Positions 1 to 5,080 of a stretch of 5,322 nucleotides of DNA are shown here, piece by piece. Positions within the stretch are counted from its first letter, which is position 1. Every line of letters starts with the position of its first letter. A program made the translations under genes and the position numbers. Source of the DNA: Chloroflexota bacterium (lineage in GTDB: Bacteria; Chloroflexota; Limnocylindria; Limnocylindrales; Limnocylindraceae). The DNA lies in contig SHYI01000069.1 in assembly GCA_009692905.1 (NCBI GenBank), positions 1-5,322 of the forward strand, in the 5' to 3' direction. A model generated the notes under the pieces. The model had not been told where the DNA came from and made no database searches. It was given only the letters and a program-made list of their open reading frames with translations.

Positions 1-19
1 TACGGGGTTGAAGTCCTGT

Positions 20-94
20 TGGTTGCGGGGGATGGATTCGAACCACCGACCTTCGGGTTATGAGCCCGACGAGCTGCCACTGCTCCACCCCGCT
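20..94 (-). tRNA. Initiator tRNA-fMet (CAT anticodon)
   Basis: Carries formyl-methionine to the ribosomal P site at translation start. The minus strand folds as a complete cloverleaf with 6 acceptor pairs at positions 2-7/66-71. The D arm is GAGC/GCTC with a 7-nt loop, the anticodon loop is CTCATAA, and the T stem GGTGG/CCATC closes a TTCGAAT loop. The 3' CCA is encoded at 20-22. Two initiator marks are visible: three consecutive G:C pairs (GGG/CCC) at the base of the anticodon loop, and an unpaired 1:72 position. The latter is A1:A72 here, where the E. coli initiator has C1:A72. The anticodon arm matches E. coli fMet as I remember it. The gene lies 43 nt downstream of rhodanese on the same strand but has its own promoter. 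No clear terminator is visible in the 19 bases beyond it. Confidence 0.96.
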
Positions 95-99
95 CGCGA

Positions 100-128
100 A
101 GTATCGGCAGCGCGGGGCAAACCGTCAA
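100..128 (-). promoter_or_regulatory. Sigma70-type promoter of tRNA-fMet
   Basis: On the minus strand a -35 hexamer TTGACG (123-128) is followed by exactly 17 bases and a -10 hexamer GATACT (100-105). Five bases then separate the -10 from the first tRNA nucleotide at 94, so transcription would begin at or within a base or two of the mature 5' end, leaving almost no leader to trim. The match is 5 of 6 to TTGACA and 4 of 6 to TATAAT, with ideal spacing. The element fits wholly between the rhodanese stop codon and the tRNA. Confidence 0.8.
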
Positions 129-137
129 ATGCGCAGC

Positions 138-467
138 TTATTCCCCGTACGTAACGGGGAGCCCTGCGGCCTCCCAGTCGGAAATGCCGCCCGCGAGGTT
201 CGCGACGTTCGTGCGGCCAGCGGTGCGCAGTGCCAGCGCCGCCTGACCTGAACGACCACCTGAGCGGCACTGCATGATCAGCGCCCGACCTGCGGGGATC
301 TCGTCTTGGCGTGCCACAAACTGCGAGAGCGGAATCAGCAGCGCACCAGGGATGCGCACCTCGTTCCACTCCGACTCTTCACGAACATCGATCATCAACG
401 GGGCATCGGGTCCTTCGAGGAGTGCCGCCGCCTCTGCGGGGGCGAGTGTCAGCGGGAGACCGCTCAC
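138..467 (-). CDS. Single-domain rhodanese-like sulfurtransferase
   Basis: Small rhodanese-fold protein of 109 aa, the usual size for a one-domain member (GlpE/PspE class). Such proteins move sulfane sulfur through a cysteine persulfide from thiosulfate or a protein donor to cyanide, thiols or thioredoxin; the partner here is unknown. The N-terminal signature LMIDVRE (residues 24-30) with a downstream IPGA (39-42) marks the fold. The active-site loop is CRSGGRS at residues 67-73 with Cys67 as catalytic thiol, so an active enzyme is expected. There is no signal peptide or membrane segment, so it should be cytoplasmic. The start is GTG at 465-467, overlapping by one base the TAG stop of the DUF2203 gene (TAGTG). 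No good Shine-Dalgarno lies before it, which fits translational coupling. The six-residue loop favours sulfur over arsenate/phosphatase chemistry. Confidence 0.92.
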   Translation of the reverse strand: MSGLPLTLAPAEAAALLEGPDAPLMIDVREESEWNEVRIPGALLIPLSQFVARQDEIPAGRALIMQCRSGGRSGQAALALRTAGRTNVANLAGGISDWEAAGLPVTYGE

Positions 468-964
468 TAGCGCTCGGATTCGGCAGATGCGGCGAGGCGG
501 CGCAGGAACTCGGCGACTGGTAGGCGCGAACCGTATCCGTCGCCCATGTTGTGGGCGAAGAGCACCTCGTCGCCGTCGCCCTCCTCCCAGCAGAGCAGGA
601 ACTGGTGGCCGAAGGCGATCGCTGGAAAGTCGACGAGGCCGCGATCAATATCGCGCAGCTCAACGCCGCGGCCGGTGACCCGGTCGACGCTCGCCTGCAT
701 CTGATCTACCGCCGCCCGAATGCGCATCTCAACCACCGAACTACTGGCGAGTTTGTCGCGAAGGGCCGGGTCTAGGTCGGCCGGCTGCAGCTGATTCTGG
801 TCAGCGCCACCTGGCAGGGCGCCCATGCGCTCGAGGCGGCGGAGGCGCAGCAGGTCATCCTTCATGCGCTCGAGTTCGATGCGCTGGTCGCGGAGGAGGG
901 TGATGATCGGGCGCAGCCCAGCCAGCTCCTTCGTCGCCGCATCAATGGTCCATGAGCGCCTCAT
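467..964 (-). CDS. DUF2203-family protein
   Basis: 165-aa soluble protein matching the DUF2203 family, whose biochemical role is not known to me. The N-terminal segment WTIDAATKELAGLRPII (residues 5-21) corresponds to the family's opening helix, which supports the chosen ATG. Residues 20-50 are a charged, heptad-like helix rich in Leu, Arg and Glu, probably a coiled coil. The C-terminal half holds the family hallmark: GVELRD (100-105), GLVDFP (109-114), LLCWEEGD (123-130), His138 and GYGSR (143-147). A GGGAG Shine-Dalgarno (974-978) stands 9 nt before the ATG. That motif lies inside one arm of an 11-bp inverted repeat, so folding of the leader could hide it. Rhodanese follows in the same transcription unit with a 1-nt overlap. 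The family assignment rests on remembered motifs. Confidence 0.85.
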   Translation of the reverse strand: MRRSWTIDAATKELAGLRPIITLLRDQRIELERMKDDLLRLRRLERMGALPGGADQNQLQPADLDPALRDKLASSSVVEMRIRAAVDQMQASVDRVTGRGVELRDIDRGLVDFPAIAFGHQFLLCWEEGDGDEVLFAHNMGDGYGSRLPVAEFLRRLAASAESER

Positions 965-970
965 GCGCCT

Positions 971-1016
971 ATTCTCCCACGCCCAGGGCTCATAACGCGG
1001 CCCGCCGTGGGAGAAT
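971..1016. repeat. Perfect 11-bp inverted repeat in the DUF2203 / tRNA-Lys divergent gap
   Basis: ATTCTCCCACG at 971-981 is repeated as its exact reverse complement CGTGGGAGAAT at 1006-1016, with 24 bases between. The loop can also pair GGGC (986-989) with GCCC (1000-1003). The outer edge of each arm is 6 nt from a gene start: 965-970 before the DUF2203 ATG and 1017-1022 before tRNA-Lys nucleotide 1. Each arm reads GGGAGAAT toward its gene. It could therefore act as a pair of -10-like boxes (GAGAAT), as a dyad operator for a regulator acting on both genes, or as an mRNA hairpin that sequesters the DUF2203 Shine-Dalgarno. No convincing -35 box was found at 16-18 nt on either side. There is no T-run, so it is not a standard terminator. 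Confidence 0.7.
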
Positions 1017-1022
1017 CTGCGC

Positions 1023-1097
1023 GGGCCGGTAGCTCAGCGGTAGAGCAGGGGTCTTTTAAACCCTTGGTCGCGGGTTCGAACCCCGCTCGGCTCACCA
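1023..1097 (+). tRNA. tRNA-Lys (TTT anticodon)
   Basis: Decodes AAA and AAG lysine codons. A full cloverleaf is visible: acceptor GGGCCGG pairs with TCGGCTC with two G:T wobbles. The D arm is GCTC/GAGC with loop AGCGGTA, and the anticodon stem is GGGGT/ACCCT around the loop CTTTTAA (T33, anticodon TTT at 34-36, A37). A 5-nt variable region TGGTC and the T arm GCGGG-TTCGAAC-CCCGC follow. Discriminator A73 is at 1094 and CCA is encoded at 1095-1097. It is the only certain gene on the plus strand here. It is divergent from DUF2203 and convergent with the Pr6Pr-family gene, whose stop codon begins 5 nt after the CCA. Confidence 0.97.
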
Positions 1098-1102
1098 AAC
1101 TC

Positions 1103-1789
1103 CTATGCGTTCCCCCGTCGCCGAAGCAGGCGCTCGGCGCCCAGATAGAGGAGCGCAACCACATACCCGCCAACGATGACCCCGAGCATCAACATCAGGA
1201 CCGACGCGTATCCATACTTGATGACGTTGAAGAACCCATACGGATAGACCGAGGCAATCGCGCCGTGCAGCAGCGTATAGGCCAGATACGAGATTGGGAT
1301 GATGAAGACGGCGAACGTATCGCCGAGCGGGAATCGGCCGCGCGGTCCTGCAATGGCCCAGACCAAGATCGTCAGCACGGGGGTGATGTAGTGCTGCAAC
1401 AGATTGGTCACCGCGTACCAACTCTGCGGGTTTGCTGAGCCTGCGAGGAGGAGATGGTAGAGCACCATCGTCATGGTGATCATCAGTAGTCCGGTGTTCC
1501 GAAGGCGGTTGAAGATCCGACCCGTGCGTTCCGGGTTGAGGTAGAGCGCCGTCAGCGTGACTGCCACCACGATGTTTGACCAGGTGGTGAAGTACCCGTG
1601 GGAGTCGAACACGCGACCGATGGCTCCAGCGATTCCTTCTGGATGCCCGCCAAACAAGTTGCTGCCTGGGTCGTATGGGGTGCTCCGCGGCACTAGTTCG
1701 AAAATGTTCACTACCTGCACCATGCCGTAGCCGAGCCACGCGACGAACGCGTTGATTCCAAAGAGGCGCTTGGCGGTTGCTGTATTCAT
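1103..1789 (-). CDS. Pr6Pr-family integral membrane protein
   Basis: 228-aa polytopic membrane protein, probably six transmembrane helices, resembling the Pr6Pr family; no reaction or substrate can be assigned. Hydrophobic segments lie near residues 10-30, 69-84, 99-117, 129-146, 158-178 and 195-217. Motifs expected for this family are present: YFTTWSN (66-72) before helix 2, LLQHYITPVL (130-139) in the fourth helix, a GPRGR turn (148-152) and YPYGFFNVIKYGY (182-194) before the last helix. The C-terminus LLRRRGNA is basic and should face the cytoplasm. I chose the ATG at 1787-1789, not the in-frame GTG at 1799-1801, because GGGAGGA (1793-1799) directly upstream is a strong Shine-Dalgarno and would otherwise be coding. 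It follows the kelch gene after 63 nt and may share its transcript or use its own -10. It converges on tRNA-Lys. Confidence 0.85.
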   Translation of the reverse strand: MNTATAKRLFGINAFVAWLGYGMVQVVNIFELVPRSTPYDPGSNLFGGHPEGIAGAIGRVFDSHGYFTTWSNIVVAVTLTALYLNPERTGRIFNRLRNTGLLMITMTMVLYHLLLAGSANPQSWYAVTNLLQHYITPVLTILVWAIAGPRGRFPLGDTFAVFIIPISYLAYTLLHGAIASVYPYGFFNVIKYGYASVLMLMLGVIVGGYVVALLYLGAERLLRRRGNA

Positions 1790-1804
1790 CGTTCCTCCCA
1801 CTTC

Positions 1805-1820
1805 ACACCCGGGCAGGTGT
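1805..1820. repeat. Short dyad in the leader of the Pr6Pr-family gene
   Basis: ACACC (1805-1809) and GGTGT (1816-1820) are inverted around CGGGCA. The dyad lies just downstream of the -10-like box at 1829-1834 and upstream of the Shine-Dalgarno, so it would occupy the first bases of the transcript. It could be an operator or a 5'-end stabilising hairpin. Five-base arms are short enough to be chance, and there is no T-run to make it a terminator of the kelch gene. Confidence 0.3.
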
Positions 1821-1828
1821 TTCGCGGA

Positions 1829-1834
1829 AGTATA
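1829..1834 (-). promoter_or_regulatory. Candidate -10 box for the Pr6Pr-family gene
   Basis: On the minus strand TATACT (5 of 6 to TATAAT) lies 39 nt before the ATG at 1789, in the only gap of notable size inside the minus-strand gene train. A transcript starting about 7 bases downstream would have a leader of roughly 33 nt with a good Shine-Dalgarno. No recognisable -35 stands 16-18 nt upstream (GCTAGT at 17 nt), so either the promoter is weak or activated, or the match is chance in a short AT-rich patch. Confidence 0.4.
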
Positions 1835-1852
1835 CGGCGATAGCGAGTCGAA

Positions 1853-3388
1853 CTAGCGGGCGGATGCGCCTTTGCGGCCGAGTTTGGCCCCGACCCACGC
1901 ACGGAAGCGCTCACGCTGACCGTAGGCGACTGCGGCACCGAGCAAGATCACGAAGTTGAGTGTCCACGCCCCTGCAGCAGAGAGGAAGCCGATCTGCTGA
2001 CCAACCTCGCCCTGGAGCGCGAGTCCTGGCACCGTGAGGCCGAAGAGGCCGACGCGGAAGACTGGCGCCTTTGGCGATGTTCCGGCAGAGAGTGCGCCCG
2101 CGCTGTATGCGCCAGCAGCATCTGCGCCGCCGAGAAGGAGCACATGTGCGCCGATCACAACGCCGCTCGCGCCGACTCGCGCGCCGTCGGCTGGGAGATT
2201 GCTCAACTCAACAGAGGTCCAGGTGGTGATACCCGTTGCGGCGGCTGGTGCGGTCCAGTGCACGAAGGTTGTCGCGGTCCCATCGATGGAGCCACCAGCC
2301 ATATAGAGGGTGCCGTTGGCGCTCCACAGTGCGGCACCATCGCGTGGGGTTGGGAAGTTGCCGCCTTCATTACTCTCGGCGGCACGCCAGCGGTAGATCG
2401 TGCCGACCTCGGCATCACCTTGCGCCTCGGCATCGGGATTGACTACGGGCGCACTATGCCCACCGCCAAGGATCAGCAGGTCAATAGCCATGTCGCCGCG
2501 AAGCGCTGCGGCAGTGGGGCCGCTTGCATCATTGCCGCCCCAGACGTAGATCGAATCGCCAACAACCGCCGCGGCGGCGAAGCTACGCGGCTCCGGAAGT
2601 TCCAGGAGGTCCGCCCACGGCTCAAGTTCGCCGCTGGCGCCGAGCTTCGCCTTCCAGACGGTGGTGGTCGGTGAACGATCGGTGCCCTCGCCGCCAAGCA
2701 CCACGATTCCGTCGGAGACGGCGGTGACCGATGCGCCAGACCGCGCGGCTGGCAACTCAAGTGCGTCGAGTCGCTCCCATGCGGTGATCAGCCCGCTGGT
2801 TGCGTCAGGTGTTCCTACGTAGACCGATGCGGTTGCGGGAGTCGTGTCGGATGCGCCACCGATGACGTACGCCTTGCCAGCAAAGAAGGCAACGCCCGCA
2901 TGCGCGCGCGCCTCTGGGAGTGGCGTGCCGGCAGCCCAGGCACTGAGCCCAGCCGCATCAATCGTTGCAACGGAGACAGTAGTGGTGGCCACGCGCGTCG
3001 CCGTGCCCGTCGTGCCGCCGATGTAATAGATGTGTGCACCACCCTGCAGCAGGGAGCCGTCCACACCATCACCAGGAAGATCGGCCTCGGTGGCACTCTT
3101 CCATGGGATCAGGGCGCCGGCGGGAGCTGGGCATGGGAGCCCCTCATTCTCCGCAGGGCAGATGTTCACGAGGGAGGCGAGGTTGAGCCCAAGCTCAACG
3201 GTTGGCGAGACGGTGAGGTAGTAGGCGCGGTCTGGGATGTAGCCGAGCATCAAGATGATGACGAGCGTCCAGAGCACGGATCGGACTCCCGCCCAGCCCC
3301 AGCCATCAGCGTCGAGCAGGCCAAAGAGCACGCGTCGCGGCGCAACGGCTCCTGGGCCAATCGCGCGTGGATCGCCGCTGCCGCTCAT
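1853..3388 (-). CDS. Membrane-anchored kelch-repeat beta-propeller protein
   Basis: 511-aa protein with no recognisable enzyme motif. The first ~34 residues are probably cytoplasmic, followed by a transmembrane helix at about 35-52 (VLWTLVIILMLGYI). A large Ala/Gly/Thr-rich domain spans about 90-440, and a second hydrophobic helix at 473-489 leads to a basic tail (QRERFRAW...KLGRKG). Kelch diglycines at strand ends appear at residues 124, 177, 232, 284, 308, 365 and 420, several preceded by LP..R and a conserved Trp (for example ITAWERL, LEPWADL, ITTWTSV). This indicates about six or seven blades, most likely exported and held to the membrane at both ends. Cys77 and Cys86 may form a disulfide. 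The ATG at 3386-3388 overlaps the cytochrome/cupredoxin stop as TGATG; the in-frame GTG one codon earlier is the alternative. Coupling to bc-complex genes suggests an accessory or assembly role, but this is inference. Confidence 0.82.
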   Translation of the reverse strand: MSGSGDPRAIGPGAVAPRRVLFGLLDADGWGWAGVRSVLWTLVIILMLGYIPDRAYYLTVSPTVELGLNLASLVNICPAENEGLPCPAPAGALIPWKSATEADLPGDGVDGSLLQGGAHIYYIGGTTGTATRVATTTVSVATIDAAGLSAWAAGTPLPEARAHAGVAFFAGKAYVIGGASDTTPATASVYVGTPDATSGLITAWERLDALELPAARSGASVTAVSDGIVVLGGEGTDRSPTTTVWKAKLGASGELEPWADLLELPEPRSFAAAAVVGDSIYVWGGNDASGPTAAALRGDMAIDLLILGGGHSAPVVNPDAEAQGDAEVGTIYRWRAAESNEGGNFPTPRDGAALWSANGTLYMAGGSIDGTATTFVHWTAPAAATGITTWTSVELSNLPADGARVGASGVVIGAHVLLLGGADAAGAYSAGALSAGTSPKAPVFRVGLFGLTVPGLALQGEVGQQIGFLSAAGAWTLNFVILLGAAVAYGQRERFRAWVGAKLGRKGASAR

Positions 3389-4398
3389 CACTTCACCGTC
3401 AGCTTGCCAGCCATGTTCGGATGCACAGTGCAGATAAACGCATAGGTGCCGGCCGTGAGGGCTGGAACGTTATAGGTGCGCGTGCCGATGCCCGCGAAGA
3501 TCTCACCCTTGAAGACTTCGGCTCCTGTTGCAGTACCAACGTGGATCGCGACGTTGTGCGGAACCCCAGCGTTGTTGTTGCTAAAGACGATGGTGAACGG
3601 AGCACCAGCCGCCACCTCAAAGGCACTCTGCTCGAAGGCAATCGGATTCACGGCGCTGATCTGGTAGGTCTCCCCCGTTCCGCCAGATGGCATCGGAGTG
3701 GCGCTTCCCGTTGGCGTCGGGGATACGGCGAAGGCATCTTTCCAGCAGGCAGGGACCGGAGTCGCGTCTGCAGCAGGCGCGTACGCGACGTCGCGCCAGC
3801 CGGTGACCTCCACCATTTCGCCCGTTGCGGGATCCCTCACCTCAACGGTGTCCGTATTGGTTGCACGCACCCAGGCGATCAGCTCTTCAATCTCGCGGTA
3901 GTTCATCGGACCACCATTGGTGTCGGACCACACGCCCATCAGTGAATTTGCATCTCCGCAGATGTAGCGCCCGCCAACGGTGAGCACATTCAGCAGGTAC
4001 TGCGGCGTGAGGTGGGCGAGCAACTTCCCCTGGTCGTTGAGCACTGGCCCGATGCCGCCCTGGCCCTGTGCGCCGTGGCAGCGGGCGCAGTTCGCCTCAA
4101 AGAGGTTGTAGCCGCGCTTCACCGTCTCGAGGTACTGCTCGCGCTTCGCTGCGTCGAGTCGCGACGAGCCGGTCACGCCTGGGAGACCCTGGTCGTAGAA
4201 GGCGTAGACGATGATGAAGAGGGTGACGATGGCGATGCCGAGAAGGGCCGCCATACGCGATGAGCCGCTCTGGTTGACGATCTTTGCGGCGCGGTCTGCA
4301 GTGAGGCCCCGCGTTTGGATCTGGCTCGGGCTCGACAGGCGCGGCACTGGCGTGCTCACCTTCTCGCTCGGCACTGGGAGCTGCTTCTCGTCGCTCAT
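3388..4398 (-). CDS. Membrane-anchored cytochrome c fused to a cupredoxin
   Basis: 336-aa two-cofactor electron carrier. Residues 1-48 are a polar cytoplasmic tail and 49-67 a transmembrane anchor. A class-I cytochrome c domain occupies about 85-180, with heme site CARCH (Cys104, Cys107, His108) and Met154 (SLMGVW) as likely sixth ligand; Met165 is the alternative. A Pro/Ala/Thr-rich linker (about 205-243) leads to a C-terminal cupredoxin (245-336). That domain has all type-1 copper ligands in order: His281 (VPHN), Cys323, His326 and Met329 (CTVHPNM). This resembles plastocyanin/auracyanin-like domains. It follows the Rieske gene directly (TAGATG, no gap) and overlaps the kelch gene by 1 nt. 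It therefore probably replaces cytochrome c1/f and carries its own mobile acceptor on a tether. Cys147 and Cys218 are extra and could pair. The fusion is seen in sequence; the electron path is inferred. Confidence 0.92.
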   Translation of the reverse strand: MSDEKQLPVPSEKVSTPVPRLSSPSQIQTRGLTADRAAKIVNQSGSSRMAALLGIAIVTLFIIVYAFYDQGLPGVTGSSRLDAAKREQYLETVKRGYNLFEANCARCHGAQGQGGIGPVLNDQGKLLAHLTPQYLLNVLTVGGRYICGDANSLMGVWSDTNGGPMNYREIEELIAWVRATNTDTVEVRDPATGEMVEVTGWRDVAYAPAADATPVPACWKDAFAVSPTPTGSATPMPSGGTGETYQISAVNPIAFEQSAFEVAAGAPFTIVFSNNNAGVPHNVAIHVGTATGAEVFKGEIFAGIGTRTYNVPALTAGTYAFICTVHPNMAGKLTVK

Positions 4399-5067
4399 CT
4401 AGATGCACCCCGTGGCGGCGCGTGGCGCCTCAATCCCTGGTGCGCCAATCGCGAGCGGCACCGTGCCGAGGCTGATCTTGCCGGTGTCGAGGGTCAGAAC
4501 GCCGTCGTTGTCGACCACCGCAGCGAAGCGGTCCATGCCGCGTGCGGCAGGGCCGAGCCCCTCCGCCTTGGTGCCGAGTCGGTCGTAGCGGCTGCCGTGA
4601 CAGGCGCACTCGAGCCAATAGGTCTTGATGCAGGGGTTCGGCTTGCAGCCGAGATGTGGGCAGCGCTGGTAGAGGGCGCGCACATTGAGTGCGGCACCAT
4701 CGCCGGTTGCATCTTCGCCGGCCACGAACTCTTGGCGGTTCGGATCAACCAACATGATGAAGGCGCGCGCATCTTGCACATAGGCGGGGTAGCCCTCGGC
4801 AATGGGGAGTCCCGCGTTGGCGTCGATCAGTGACTTGAGTGTGCCGACGCGAATCTTGCCGCCGAAGCCTCCTTCAAGGTTTGGCCAGAGGAAGCCGAGG
4901 GTTCCGGCGGTCACCTGAACCAGCCAGAGCCCGAAGCCTGCGCCGATCGAGGTTCGTAGCAGTCGTCGTCGTGAGATCCCCTTGACCTCCTCGTGGCGCA
5001 GCGCCTTGATGGTCTGCGCGGTGAGGGCCTTCGGCGTGTCGCTCGGCTCAACGCTGTAATGGCTCAC
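4399..5067 (-). CDS. Rieske iron-sulfur protein of a cytochrome bc complex
   Basis: 222-aa Rieske subunit that takes an electron from quinol bound at cytochrome b and passes it to the heme c partner. The cluster boxes are CPHLGC (136-141) and CACHGS (154-159). Cys136, His138, Cys154 and His157 should bind the 2Fe-2S centre, and Cys141 and Cys156 should form the family disulfide. Ser159 and Tyr161, which raise the potential in high-potential forms, are present. The N-terminus has SRRRLLR (32-38), a twin-arginine-like motif, then a hydrophobic helix (41-61) that serves as an uncleaved anchor. The GTG at 5065-5067 is preferred because GGAGGA lies 5 nt upstream. A longer reading frame from 5139 would overlap cytochrome b and adds an unrelated Ser/Arg-rich tract. 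It lies 13 nt after cytochrome b and abuts the cytochrome c-cupredoxin gene. Cys146 between the boxes is extra. Confidence 0.95.
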   Translation of the reverse strand: MSHYSVEPSDTPKALTAQTIKALRHEEVKGISRRRLLRTSIGAGFGLWLVQVTAGTLGFLWPNLEGGFGGKIRVGTLKSLIDANAGLPIAEGYPAYVQDARAFIMLVDPNRQEFVAGEDATGDGAALNVRALYQRCPHLGCKPNPCIKTYWLECACHGSRYDRLGTKAEGLGPAARGMDRFAAVVDNDGVLTLDTGKISLGTVPLAIGAPGIEAPRAATGCI

Positions 5068-5072
5068 CGCGT

Positions 5073-5078
5073 TCCTCC
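5073..5078 (-). promoter_or_regulatory. Shine-Dalgarno that fixes the Rieske start
   Basis: GGAGGA on the minus strand sits between the cytochrome b stop (5081-5083) and the GTG at 5067, with a 5-nt spacer. It is the strongest ribosome-binding site in the operon and decides for the GTG start over upstream in-frame codons. Confidence 0.8.
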
Positions 5079-5080
5079 GA

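Noticed and set aside
986..996. GGGCTCATAAC in the divergent gap, identical to part of the tRNA-fMet anticodon arm
   Set aside because: An 11-base match on either strand is expected by chance at this window size, and neither side forms a tRNA remnant.
986..1003. CATAAC (991-996) as a -10 box for tRNA-Lys
   Set aside because: It is too far from the tRNA 5' end for direct initiation and has no -35 partner.
1129..1141. Hairpin GGCGC-TCG-GCGCC downstream of tRNA-Lys, considered as a terminator
   Set aside because: No T-run follows, and it lies inside the C-terminal coding part of the Pr6Pr-family gene.
1092..1739. Minus-strand frame of about 215 codons overlapping the Pr6Pr-family gene in another phase
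   Set aside because: It is rich in Arg, His and Pro, typical of a shifted reading of a membrane-protein gene, and it runs into tRNA-Lys.
2144..2674. Long plus-strand open frame opposite the kelch gene
   Set aside because: Its product is an Arg/Gly/Ala-rich sequence without domain character, no ribosome-binding site was seen, and the opposite strand encodes a coherent kelch protein. High GC readily opens antisense frames.
3367..3945. Plus-strand open frame of about 190 codons opposite the cytochrome c-cupredoxin gene
   Set aside because: It lies antisense to a gene with unmistakable heme and copper motifs, and its own translation shows no recognisable motif.
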